Source: an uncultured Eubacteriales bacterium
Lineage (GTDB): Bacteria > Bacillota > Clostridia > Oscillospirales > Acutalibacteraceae
Assembly (NCBI GenBank): GCA_900314795.1
Contig: OMWP01000003.1
Location: forward strand, 39,604-103,603
DNA length: 64,000 nt
Reading direction: 5' to 3'
The first letter of the stretch is position 1, and each line of letters starts with the position of its first letter. The translations under genes were made by a program, and so were the position numbers. Positions 7,848 through 16,527 of this stretch are shown here, piece by piece. The notes below the pieces were generated by a model. The model was not told where the DNA came from and did not search any database. It saw nothing but the letters and a program-made list of their open reading frames with translations.

Positions 7848-9932
7848 ATGAATAAGTTCAAAGAATGGGTAAGCATCCAGGTTGCGAAGCACCCCAAACG
7901 CGTGGTGTTGATCTTGATTATCCTGTTCAACATCCTTTTTATCTCGCTATCCGCCGCACTGATCAGCTCTCTTTCGCTGAGCGGAACCGAGAAGATGAAT
8001 TTCTTCCACGCCGCGTATTATACGATCACGATGATCCTTGACGCGGGCTGTATCGAGTCGGTCATCAAGGATATCGGCACCACGGGCGTGGCGCTGACGA
8101 TCACCTGTTTGGCGGTCATCATCATCGGCATGATCACGTTCTCCGGCGCGGTGATCGGTTATTTGACCAACATTCTCAACGATTTTATCGAAAAAGCGAA
8201 CGCGGGCAACACGCGGCTTTATCTGTCCGATCACACCGTCATCCTGAACTGGAACACCAGAGCGCCCGAGATCGTTAATGACCTGCTTTACAGCGATAAT
8301 AAAGAGACGGTTGTGGCGCTGGTCAAATCGGGCAGTGATGAGATCAAAAAGGAGATCGAAGAACGGCTCCAGCTCACCATCGAAAAAGAGAATGCCGTTG
8401 TCTATCAAAAAGCAGATACCATGGGCTTCTTTGCCCGCTGGCGGTATCTCAAAAACAACAAGCTCGGCAACAATGTTACTTTTATCGTCATTGAGGGAAA
8501 CATCTTCTCTCAAAAACAGCTCAAGGATATCAGGATCGACCTGGCAAAAGCGGTCATGATACTGAGCAACGATCCGTCGGATCCGGATGCCGATGACGGC
8601 AGACATGCGGAGGAGGGCAACCCTCAGGCTATCAAGGCGCTGATGCAGACCGCGGATATCGTCTCGGCGGGCAAAGCCGCTCGTCATCAGAACATCATCA
8701 TCGAGATCACCGATTTTTGGACGTATGATATCGTGCAGAGGATCATCAGCGGGAAAGAGCTCGGCGATCAATGTAATATCGTCATGTTCCATGTTGAAAA
8801 ATTCCTCGGTCAGCTGCTGGCTCAATTATCCATCTCACCCGAGATGACGCCGGTATACGACGATCTGTTCTCCAACAAGGGAGCGGCGTTCTATACCAAG
8901 CCCGTGCAGACGGACGATGAGATCGGCTATATGCGGGATTACCTCTCCACCCACAAGCACGCCATTCCTCTCACATTGCTGACCCATAACGAAGAGCGCT
9001 GTTTTTGCTTTGCGGCAGACAGTCAGAAGGATATCAGCATAAAGCATGCGGCAAAAAACACGGATTACCGTGTTGCGCTGAACCGTACACCGGGCGAATG
9101 TAAGAGGGTGATCATGCTCGGTCACAACAGCATGGTGGAAGAGATCATGAACTGCTACGAAGCCTACATAGCCTGTGAGACCGGTGATCCGCAGCACAGC
9201 GGGCTGAAGGTCTCTGTGATCGATGACGCCGACAGCATCGAGAGGATGGATCATTACCGTCGCTATCCGTTTGTGGAAGAAGTGGCGGAGATGGATATGT
9301 ATCATATCGATAAAACCGTCGATACCATTCATCACCTGCTGTTTAACACGGAGGAGGAAACCAGCGTCCTGATCCTCTCCGATGACACGGAGCTGGATGA
9401 AAACACCGACTCTACTGCCCTGATGTATTTGATTTATATTCAGGACTTCATCAAGGAAATGGTTCACAAAAATCCCGGCTATGACCGGAAAAAGATCAAA
9501 ACGATCGTTGAGATCACCGACCCGAGGCATTATGATATCGTCAAGGGCTACGATATGGTCGACGCCGTGATCAGTAACCGTTTTTCGGGCAATATCATCA
9601 CGCAAATAGGGGAGAAGGAGTCGATCTATGAGTTTTATAAGGACTTGCTGAGCTATGCGCCGCAGGGCGGTCAAAGCAAGAAGCCGCAGCTCAAAAAGGT
9701 CTCGTCCTTCTTCAAAGAAACACCTGCTCCGTGTACGGCTTATGATCTGGTGCGCGCCGTGTTTGAAGCGTCTGTCTCATCAGCCGACGCCTCACAAAGG
9801 CCGCATCCCGCGCTGGTGCTCGGCGTTGTCAAAGCGAGCGGCGAAACCGTCATCTTCAGCGGCGATCTGTCCGAGATCAAGGTCTCGCTTGAGGCGGAAG
9901 ATAAGCTGATCGTCTATACGGATTTTACCTGA
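7848..9932 (+). CDS. CASTOR/POLLUX-like ion channel with RCK-type cytoplasmic domains
   Basis: A 694-residue protein. Hydrophobic segments at about 17-40 and 78-103 flank a pore-helix region whose tip reads TMILDAGCIE; the Asp-Ala-Gly core resembles the selectivity filter of plant CASTOR/POLLUX channels rather than the TVGYG of K+ channels. After the pore, DHTVILNWN and RVIMLGHNSM mark two Rossmann-like nucleotide/ion-binding (RCK) domains, and a C-terminal region resembles TrkA-C. The start at ATG 7848 is chosen because AGGAGG lies at 7837-7842; upstream in-frame ATGs have no ribosome binding site. Monocistronic, with its own terminator. Family resemblance is good; ion specificity is not known. 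Confidence 0.75.
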   Translation: MNKFKEWVSIQVAKHPKRVVLILIILFNILFISLSAALISSLSLSGTEKMNFFHAAYYTITMILDAGCIESVIKDIGTTGVALTITCLAVIIIGMITFSGAVIGYLTNILNDFIEKANAGNTRLYLSDHTVILNWNTRAPEIVNDLLYSDNKETVVALVKSGSDEIKKEIEERLQLTIEKENAVVYQKADTMGFFARWRYLKNNKLGNNVTFIVIEGNIFSQKQLKDIRIDLAKAVMILSNDPSDPDADDGRHAEEGNPQAIKALMQTADIVSAGKAARHQNIIIEITDFWTYDIVQRIISGKELGDQCNIVMFHVEKFLGQLLAQLSISPEMTPVYDDLFSNKGAAFYTKPVQTDDEIGYMRDYLSTHKHAIPLTLLTHNEERCFCFAADSQKDISIKHAAKNTDYRVALNRTPGECKRVIMLGHNSMVEEIMNCYEAYIACETGDPQHSGLKVSVIDDADSIERMDHYRRYPFVEEVAEMDMYHIDKTVDTIHHLLFNTEEETSVLILSDDTELDENTDSTALMYLIYIQDFIKEMVHKNPGYDRKKIKTIVEITDPRHYDIVKGYDMVDAVISNRFSGNIITQIGEKESIYEFYKDLLSYAPQGGQSKKPQLKKVSSFFKETPAPCTAYDLVRAVFEASVSSADASQRPHPALVLGVVKASGETVIFSGDLSEIKVSLEAEDKLIVYTDFT

Positions 9933-9958
9933 CGCCCTTTATCGGAATCGGTCATAAG

Positions 9959-9989
9959 AGCGCGGCGGTTTGATGGCTGCCGCGCTTTT
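9959..9989 (+). terminator. Rho-independent terminator
   Basis: AGCGCGGC (9959-9966) pairs with GCCGCGCT (9979-9986), continuing into TTTT, 26 bases after the channel gene. Confidence 0.85.
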
Positions 9990-10091
9990 GCAATATCGAA
10001 TAATTCTGCTGCAGAATATGACTGAATGTTTCCTTAATACAACCTGAAACGTGTATGGCAGGGGTTTTGCTCCCGCCGCACCGTTTATTAC

Positions 10092-10126
10092 AAAAGAGGA
10101 TGGAGACGATCTTCATCCTCTTTTTA
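10092..10126 (+). terminator. Stand-alone terminator-like hairpin
   Basis: AAAGAGGATG (10093-10102) pairs with CATCCTCTTT (10114-10123) in front of further T residues. No gene ends directly before it, so it may be the remnant of a lost transcription unit. Confidence 0.5.
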
Positions 10127-10154
10127 TTAATGTCTTTAGACAGTGCCGCTCCTA

Positions 10155-10440
10155 AGAGCGGTACAAAGAACCACCCGCTATGCGGGTGCGCATCGATAGT
10201 TATACTACTAAAAATGATTCTCCAATCTGTTACAAAAAGGTGTATTAGATTTTATTGTAAGCATGATAGGAGAATTATTATAAAGATTAACTCTGTCCAA
10301 GATAATGTTTCACTTGGGCCTGCAATCCATATATAACACAAAGATTTTACGAAGTAAAATCAGCGCCTTGAGACGCGAGTTTAGTAACAGGGGCTTATAG
10401 CCCCAGAGCAAACCACCCGTTTGACGGGTGGTCATGATTG
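10155..10440. mobile_element. Probable IS200/IS605-type element relic (transposase lost)
   Basis: Two small hairpins with the same stem core lie about 240 bases apart in direct orientation: CACCCGC/GCGGGTG (10172-10178/10182-10188) and ACCACCCGT/ACGGGTGGT (10412-10420/10424-10432), the second followed by TCATGATT. A third hairpin GGGGC/GCCCC sits at 10390-10404. Subterminal hairpins instead of inverted ends, with a T-rich 3' flank, are typical of IS200/IS605 elements. The interior has no transposase frame of useful length, so this would be an internally deleted, non-autonomous copy. Recognition is from end structure only. Confidence 0.4.
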
Positions 10441-10468
10441 ATATGAAAATTCCCGTGATGAACCTAAT

Positions 10469-10517
10469 AAAATACCCGCCCTGCACGGAAAGCAAATCCG
10501 GCATGGCGGGTATTTTT
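10469..10517 (-). terminator. Bidirectional terminator
   Basis: AAAATACCCGCC (10469-10480) pairs with GGCGGGTATTTT (10505-10516). It has A/T tracts on both sides, so it can end the minus-strand sensor kinase transcript. The 140 bases between it and the kinase stop contain nothing recognised. Confidence 0.75.
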
Positions 10518-10663
10518 GATAGAATATCAAGATGATTTTACGATAGATGCCGGAGCTGATTGACAGACAAGGATCATCAGCTATGTTAACCGTTGCTGAT
10601 TTTCAAGATTTGATTGCGCCTTGCTCTGTTTAACGGCAACAGGCTTTGCGCGTGTTTTCGTCG

Positions 10664-13600
10664 TCATTCTTGAATCAGCTTTTCCAGTGTTGCGAACAGC
10701 TCCTCGGGCTGTACCGGCTTGGAGAGATGCGCGTTGAGACCCGCCTGCAGGCTGCGCTGTACGTCCTCGTCAAAGGCGTTCGCTGTCAGGGCGATGATCG
10801 GAAGCGTCTTTGAGTCGGAGCGGTCGAGGGCGCGGATCCGCCGCGTCGCTTCCAGACCGTCCATTTCGGGCATGCGCATATCCATCAGGATCGCGTCGTA
10901 ATACCCCGACGGACGGGAGGCAAACATATCGAGCGCTTCTTTTCCGTTCACGGCGCGCTCGGACTCGATCCCGCGCGTTTGCAGGAGCATTTTTATGATC
11001 TCGGCGTTGATCTCTATATCCTCGGCAAGCAGGATCCTCTTGCCCTTGAGGTCGATCTTCTTTTCGGCGCTGTCGGCGCAGAGGCCCTTCCTTTTTGCGA
11101 CCGATTCAAATTCTTCCAGAACATTGGCGGCGAACAGAGGCTTAGCGATAAAGCTGTCGACGCCCGCGCCGGTCGCGTCCTCCAGAACGTCGTCCCATTT
11201 GTACGCCGTGAGAATGATGATGGCGGATTCACTGCCGACGAGCTTGCGAATGCGTCTTGTCGTTTCCACACCGTCCATGCCCGGCATTTTCCAGTCAACG
11301 AGGATCAGGTTGTACGGCGCCATGCGCGCGTGGCGCAGCCGCACCATTTCGATAGCCTGCTCGCCCGAGGAGGCGATATCGACGGCAATGCCGGCTTTTT
11401 CAAGAACAAGCTTCGCGTGCTCGCAGGCGATGGGATCGTCGTCCGCGACGAGAACGGACAGCTCCCGCGGATCGATGACGCGATCAATATGGTCGGAGTC
11501 GCGATCCTTCGCGTCAAACAGGGTGACGGCGACGGTAAAGGTCGTTCCGACGCCCTTTTCACTCTCGACCTTGATGCTGCCGTTCATCAGCTCTACGATA
11601 TTTTTCGTAATCGCCAGTCCGAGTCCCGTGCTGCCGTATTTGTTGGTTGACGAGGTGTTCTCCTGCGCGAAGGCGTCGAAAATATGCGGCAGGAATTCCT
11701 CGCTCATGCCGATACCGTTATCGGATATCTTGAAGGAAAGCGTGGATTTTGCGTCGAACCGCGCCGTTCGCTCGACCTCGAAGCCGACCCTGCCACCCTG
11801 TGGGGTGAACTTGACGGCATTGCCGAGAATGTTGATCAGCACCTGACGGAGCTTCACGGCGTCGCCGATGTAGTGATCGTCGATGTGTCCTTTGATGCGG
11901 CAGTTGTATTCAAGCCCCTTGTCCTGACACTGTCCGCTGATCATGGTGTTGATATATTCGAGCATTTTAGAGAAGGAGAATTCCTCGTTTTTGACGATCA
12001 TGCGCCCCGATTCGATACGCGACATATCCAAGATATCATTGATCAGATTCAGAAGGTGCTCGGCGGAGGTGCCGATCTTTGTAAGATATTCCTTCGTCTT
12101 TTCCGGCGTGTCGGGATCGTTGAGCGCGATATTGTCAAGTCCGATAATGGCGTTCATCGGCGTGCGAATCTCGTGGCTCATATTAGACAGGAATACCGTT
12201 TTTGCCTTGTTTGCCTGCTCCGCCGCGGCGAGAGCGTTGTTCAGCGCTTCATTCTGCGCGATGGAGGCTCTTGTCTCTTCGTCCACGTTGGTGATACAGG
12301 CGCCTACCGCGTGAACCAGTTGATCGTCTCTGTCCTCGGGGTGTCTTACGCCCGCGAAGCGTATCATCTCGTAGGATTCTTTTCCATGGCGGAAAACGCT
12401 GTACCTGTATGAGATCACCCGATTGGCTTTCAAACCTTCGCGGATATGCTCGGGCTGAATGAACGCGAGGAATTCTTCACGGTTCTTTTCGGTCACATAT
12501 TTATTGGCGTAGCCGGTGACCGCTTCCAGGTACCGGAACCGCTCTCCGACCTTGAGACCGTCGTCGAGATCGGCATGCGACTGATAGCATACGCCCTCAT
12601 CCCTGTCAAGCTCTAAATAATACACGCTCCAATAATCAGAGGATAAAGCGGTGATGAGCTTGTCCTGCTGTGTCCTTTGCTTTTCCTCGTTCAGCAGCTT
12701 TTCCTGCAGGGAGAGGCGCTGCTCCATCTCGCGTTGCTTGACGCGGCTCTCGGCGTCAGTCGTTTCTTTTTCAAGGGTAAGCCTCGCGTTTTTGCGCATT
12801 TGTTTCACGATGAAAATGAATATCGCGACGAGCACCAGCGCCGTGAGCGCGGATTGCAGCACGCTGCGCATCAGGATCCCGTTTGATACGCTGCCGATCT
12901 TTTCGACGATCACGCTCTCACGGATCAGATAGGTGAGAAGCCAGTCGGTGCCCTCGACCGGGACATAGCTCAGCGTTTCGCGGGTGCCGTTGTATGTAAA
13001 GGACGCGATCCCGCTTTTCCCGGACTTAAAGTCGCTTTTGACCTGCTCATAGGAATAGCCGTCCTCGTATTCCGCCTGAGACAGCGCTTCCAAAAGGTTG
13101 TCCTCAACCGCAAGACCGCCGAGAACGGTATTGCTCAGGGCAATTCCGTCGGCAGTGTAGATATTGGTAAAGGTGGAGCCGCTCTCCTGCGTCTGCATGG
13201 AAACGCCGGCGAGCATATCCTTCATGTCGATCTCCATGAAGCAGACCGTCAGCTTTTTGCCCTGAAACGGGATATGATCCACAGGCAGGGCGATGATGAC
13301 CGTTTTATCCGGTTGATCCAGGTTTTTGATCGAAATATCGGGATCCTGCAGAGAGCGGTAATCAAATCCGTATTCGTCGATATTGGACTGAGTGCCGAGC
13401 GAGGTATAGATCAGCCCGTTCTCGTCGATGAAGGCAAACTTTTGCAGGGTGAACAGCCGCTTCATTTTAGCCTGATATGCCTGAAGATGCTCCATGTCGC
13501 TCAGATCTTCCTCTGTCATCAGCTCGAGGGCTGCCCGCATATCGGCAACGCGGCTTTGCAAATTGTCCGCCACGACCTGCTCCCGCCGCCCGGCGAGCTC

Positions 13601-13759
13601 GTCAAGGTACAAAAGGCTGACGGAGCGCACGGCTTCTTCGGTTCCCTTTTTCGCGGATTGTCCCATCAGAAGGGTACTGATGATGAGCGCCAGCGCCACG
13701 ATGACGCCGCCGATGACCGCGATCAGAATGGAATGACTGCTTTTGCTTTTTGTTTTCAT
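10664..13759 (-). CDS. Hybrid sensor histidine kinase with two receiver domains
   Basis: A 1031-residue protein: transmembrane helix at about 11-33, an extracytoplasmic Cache-like sensor to about 285, a second helix at about 293-318, a coiled segment, a PAS-like region (about 365-500), HisKA with the phospho-acceptor box SNMSHEIRTPMN near 525, HATPase_c with N box LINILGNAVKFTPQGG and G boxes SDNGIGMS and STGLGLAI, then two receivers. Both receivers keep their acidic pocket and phospho-acceptor aspartate (ADDD/LVDWKMPGMDG and AEDIEINA/LMDMRMPEMDG). No DNA-binding or GGDEF output is present, so the output is another protein or phosphotransfer. No response regulator gene is adjacent. Confidence 0.92.
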   Translation of the reverse strand: MKTKSKSSHSILIAVIGGVIVALALIISTLLMGQSAKKGTEEAVRSVSLLYLDELAGRREQVVADNLQSRVADMRAALELMTEEDLSDMEHLQAYQAKMKRLFTLQKFAFIDENGLIYTSLGTQSNIDEYGFDYRSLQDPDISIKNLDQPDKTVIIALPVDHIPFQGKKLTVCFMEIDMKDMLAGVSMQTQESGSTFTNIYTADGIALSNTVLGGLAVEDNLLEALSQAEYEDGYSYEQVKSDFKSGKSGIASFTYNGTRETLSYVPVEGTDWLLTYLIRESVIVEKIGSVSNGILMRSVLQSALTALVLVAIFIFIVKQMRKNARLTLEKETTDAESRVKQREMEQRLSLQEKLLNEEKQRTQQDKLITALSSDYWSVYYLELDRDEGVCYQSHADLDDGLKVGERFRYLEAVTGYANKYVTEKNREEFLAFIQPEHIREGLKANRVISYRYSVFRHGKESYEMIRFAGVRHPEDRDDQLVHAVGACITNVDEETRASIAQNEALNNALAAAEQANKAKTVFLSNMSHEIRTPMNAIIGLDNIALNDPDTPEKTKEYLTKIGTSAEHLLNLINDILDMSRIESGRMIVKNEEFSFSKMLEYINTMISGQCQDKGLEYNCRIKGHIDDHYIGDAVKLRQVLINILGNAVKFTPQGGRVGFEVERTARFDAKSTLSFKISDNGIGMSEEFLPHIFDAFAQENTSSTNKYGSTGLGLAITKNIVELMNGSIKVESEKGVGTTFTVAVTLFDAKDRDSDHIDRVIDPRELSVLVADDDPIACEHAKLVLEKAGIAVDIASSGEQAIEMVRLRHARMAPYNLILVDWKMPGMDGVETTRRIRKLVGSESAIIILTAYKWDDVLEDATGAGVDSFIAKPLFAANVLEEFESVAKRKGLCADSAEKKIDLKGKRILLAEDIEINAEIIKMLLQTRGIESERAVNGKEALDMFASRPSGYYDAILMDMRMPEMDGLEATRRIRALDRSDSKTLPIIALTANAFDEDVQRSLQAGLNAHLSKPVQPEELFATLEKLIQE

Positions 13760-13826
13760 ATATCCTCTCTTCCGTTTGTACGGTTACTGTACGGATCGTC
13801 GTTATATCCTCTCGTCATAAAGAACG

Positions 13827-13877
13827 CCCCCAAGCGTATGGTTCGCTTTCGTTCGGAAAGTAACATGGACTTGGGGG
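13827..13877 (-). promoter_or_regulatory. Hairpin in the kinase leader
   Basis: CCCCCAAG (13827-13834) pairs with CTTGGGGG (13870-13877). On the minus strand the 3' arm is followed by CGTTCTTT, so it could act as a weak attenuator in the sensor kinase 5' region. From here to 14030 nothing else is seen except a stretch at about 13995-14027 like the common ATCCTTCGC...CTCAGGATGACA dispersed repeat. Confidence 0.3.
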
Positions 13878-14031
13878 AGAAGATAAGTAAATTATACTCA
13901 AAACAGGCGAGCTCGTCAACAAAAAACGACAGGAAACCTTAATTAGTGATAAAAACCGCGGCTTTTCCGTAAGGACTTTGTGCGCGGGCACGATAAGATC
14001 CTTCGCAAAAGCTCAGGATGACATGCTAAGA

Positions 14032-14058
14032 GGCTGTCGCAAATATATTGCGACAGCC
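14032..14058. terminator. Degenerate terminator-like hairpin
   Basis: GGCTGTCGCAA (14032-14042) pairs perfectly with TTGCGACAGCC (14048-14058) but neither strand has a proper T tract. It lies downstream of the minus-strand kinase operon that ends at 14303. The bases from 14060 to 14300 hold no gene I can recognise. Confidence 0.4.
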
Positions 14059-14302
14059 CCCTGAATTTAGTGGATATTATTTTGATGTTCGGTATTACGG
14101 TCACTGAATGTAGAGAGTGTAGTTGTGCAGGCTGCCTCTCTCAATACCTCTGCCTTTTGCGGTATGATTGAAGAACGCTGAGAAAAGGTTTTTTGATCGG
14201 TATCCTCGTGGATATCAATCGCGCCGGCGACTGCCAAGATTGATAAGCCGAAAAATGCCGAAATATTGCCATTCTCAGCAGATTCGGATATCTACAGTCA
14301 CC

Positions 14303-14713
14303 CTAAAGCTGTTTTTTCAGCGTTAGCTGATTGCAGCCGTCGCGATACTCGTATTCCACTTCGTCTACCATGCTTTTCACCATGTAGATTCCCAGACCGC
14401 CTATACCTCGTTCTTCTCCGGAAAGAAGAATGTCGGGATCCGGCTTTGCCAAGGGATCAAAGGGTGTTCCGCCGTCGATCAGACAGAAGGTTGCCACGCC
14501 GTCCTCAATGCTGCCCCGTATCTCCGCCCATCCTTCTCCCGATGGGTACGCGTATAGCGTCACGTTCACGTACAGCTCTTCTACCGCCATTCGCAGCTGT
14601 GTGCGCGCCTTCGGCGTACAGCCGTGCGTGTCCAGCAGGTAACTGACAAAGGCAAGAATGACATCCATTCCCTCCAGCTTTGCGGGGATGCGCAGTACGT
14701 TTTCCTCTTTCAT
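14303..14713 (-). CDS. Anti-sigma-type serine kinase (HATPase_c_2), second set
   Basis: A 136-residue GHKL kinase of the RsbW/SpoIIAB type, closely similar in layout to the one at 972-1400. The N-box reads AVEELYVNVTLYAY with the Mg-binding Asn, G1 reads IDGGTPFDPLAKPDP, and the lid GIGGLGIYMVKSMVDEVEYEY is intact, so it should be catalytically active on the STAS protein encoded immediately upstream. It is the last gene of a five-gene minus-strand operon. Having PFDPL-KPDP in both kinases suggests the two sets are paralogous rather than unrelated. Confidence 0.9.
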   Translation of the reverse strand: MKEENVLRIPAKLEGMDVILAFVSYLLDTHGCTPKARTQLRMAVEELYVNVTLYAYPSGEGWAEIRGSIEDGVATFCLIDGGTPFDPLAKPDPDILLSGEERGIGGLGIYMVKSMVDEVEYEYRDGCNQLTLKKQL

Positions 14714-14746
14714 AGCGACTCGCTCCTTTCAAAAGGAAAGTCGGCG

Positions 14747-15046
14747 TTACTGTATGTCAAACACGGCGTCCAGACCTGTGTTTGACAGTACGTCCATAAA
14801 GTTTTCTCCTACGTTGGAAAGTACCATGGAACCCTTTGACGCCTTCATCTTCTTGAAAGTAGCCAGCAAAATACGCAAGCCGGCAGAGGAGACATAGTCG
14901 CACTCAGCAAAATTCAGCGTCAATTCCTGCACGCCGCCCAGCTCCTTGTCCAGAAGTGCGGACAGCTCCGGCGCGGTCAGGGTGTTGAGTTCACCGGACA
15001 AGTGAACGGTTAATGCGGTTCCGTTTTTTTCAGCGGTCAATTTCAT
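14747..15046 (-). CDS. STAS-domain anti-anti-sigma factor, second set
   Basis: A 99-residue STAS protein with the phosphorylation-site motif CDYVSSAGLRIL and the usual N-terminal beta strand. It should be substrate of the adjacent kinase and of the SpoIIE phosphatase encoded 15 bases upstream. ATG 15046 is preceded on the minus strand by AGGAGGTAAT. The gene order phosphatase-STAS-kinase is the reverse of the first operon, where STAS comes first. Confidence 0.9.
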   Translation of the reverse strand: MKLTAEKNGTALTVHLSGELNTLTAPELSALLDKELGGVQELTLNFAECDYVSSAGLRILLATFKKMKASKGSMVLSNVGENFMDVLSNTGLDAVFDIQ

Positions 15047-15061
15047 TTTTATTACCTCCTA

Positions 15062-16510
15062 TTATTCTTTGATAGTTAAAATAACCATTGTCATATCGTC
15101 GAATTGGGGAACGCCCTGAGCAAAGCGGTTAACGTCCTCAAGAATATGCTCAAGCACCTGTTCGCCCGTCAGATCTTTCGTGTCTTCCATTACTTTTATC
15201 AGCCGATCGTCGCCGTACAGCTCGCTCTTGGTGTTATGCGCCTCTGTGACGCCGTCGGTATACAACAGCAGACGGTCGCCCGGATCGAGCCGGATCTCGC
15301 CTTGCTTATAATGTGTAAACTCCATACCAGCAAGGAAAAGACCGTGATTCTTGGTTATCATTTCACTGGGCTGACCCTTGCGGAGGAAGATCGGGTAATT
15401 GTGTCCGGCGTTGGTATATTGCAGCGTCATTGTCTGAATATCCAAAATACCGATCCACGCCGTCGCGAACATACCCTCGTCGTTGTTCTCGCAAAGCCGC
15501 ACGTTGACTTCGTTAAAGATCTCCGATGTACTGTCTTTTGTCAGGGCGTAGTCCTTGATCATGGTCTTAGCCGTCATCATAAACAGAGCGGCAGGTGTTC
15601 CTTTGCCGGATACATCGGCGATCAAAAAGCAGATGCGGTGGTCGTCGATAGGGAAGTAGTCATAGAAATCACCGCCCACTTCCTTGGCAGTGTTCATGCT
15701 GCCGCGCAGATTCAAGTCGAGATGCTCGGCAAACTCGGGCGCCACAGGGGGCAGGGCGTCTGTCTGGATCTTCGACGCGATGCGCAGATCCGTTTCTACC
15801 GCTTCTAAATTGGCTCTGGCTTTCAATGCGGTGTGGGTACTGACGTTGGTGACAAGATACACAAGCGCCAGCGCAACGGGTAAGGACGTGGTCTCAAAAA
15901 CCTCGCCTCCTTCGCCGAGAATCATCACCTGCGCCCAGTAAAGGATAGGCGCCGTAATGCCGAAGATAAACATACTTGCGGGGATCTCACAGTCGGCGGG
16001 TCTCCTCTTTTTACCCAGCGTCAGGAAGTAGAGCGCGATTAGCAGGGGAGAGAAAATATACAGATAAACGATCCCGTGGAAGAAGACGTCGAAGAACTCC
16101 ATCGTCCGCACGACACCGCTTTCATCTACCCGGAACATCAGGTGGGTCCACGGTGTTACGGCGCAGAGCGCAACGGTCGCCGCAGTGGGCAGCATATAGA
16201 AGATGATCAGCGCGATCTTTCCCGGACGTATGCCGAGCCGATCAAGTAAGTATAGGTTCAAAAAACCGGCAAAAATGATGAAAGCGATACTGTAGCCGCA
16301 TGCTGCGATATAGGCAGGCACTCTCAAAGTCGAATGTCCGTCAATAAGCGCCCAAGAAATCTCGAGAGCGCACATGACGATTCCCGAAATCAACATAAGA
16401 GAGATAAGGTCTGTGATCTTCTGCTTGTAAAGGAAAATGTTGTTGATGAGCAAAACGCTCAGAAGGATCGCCGCAACAGCCAGAAGCTCCAGAAATAATC
16501 GGTTAGCCAT
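15062..16510 (-). CDS. Polytopic SpoIIE/PP2C phosphatase
   Basis: A 482-residue protein. The first about 210 residues hold about seven hydrophobic helices (for example LLAVAAILLSVLLINNIFL), a 7TM-type sensor module unlike the two-helix sensor of the first operon. A short coiled linker (about 215-245) joins it to a SpoIIE domain with AKEVGGDFYDYF, LIADVSGKGTPAALFMM, YTDGVTEAHN and QFDDMTMVIL. It should dephosphorylate the downstream STAS protein in response to a membrane-borne or hydrophobic signal. Start ATG 16510 follows AAAGGAACC on the minus strand. Confidence 0.9.
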   Translation of the reverse strand: MANRLFLELLAVAAILLSVLLINNIFLYKQKITDLISLMLISGIVMCALEISWALIDGHSTLRVPAYIAACGYSIAFIIFAGFLNLYLLDRLGIRPGKIALIIFYMLPTAATVALCAVTPWTHLMFRVDESGVVRTMEFFDVFFHGIVYLYIFSPLLIALYFLTLGKKRRPADCEIPASMFIFGITAPILYWAQVMILGEGGEVFETTSLPVALALVYLVTNVSTHTALKARANLEAVETDLRIASKIQTDALPPVAPEFAEHLDLNLRGSMNTAKEVGGDFYDYFPIDDHRICFLIADVSGKGTPAALFMMTAKTMIKDYALTKDSTSEIFNEVNVRLCENNDEGMFATAWIGILDIQTMTLQYTNAGHNYPIFLRKGQPSEMITKNHGLFLAGMEFTHYKQGEIRLDPGDRLLLYTDGVTEAHNTKSELYGDDRLIKVMEDTKDLTGEQVLEHILEDVNRFAQGVPQFDDMTMVILTIKE

Positions 16511-16527
16511 AGCTCAGGTTCCTTTCA

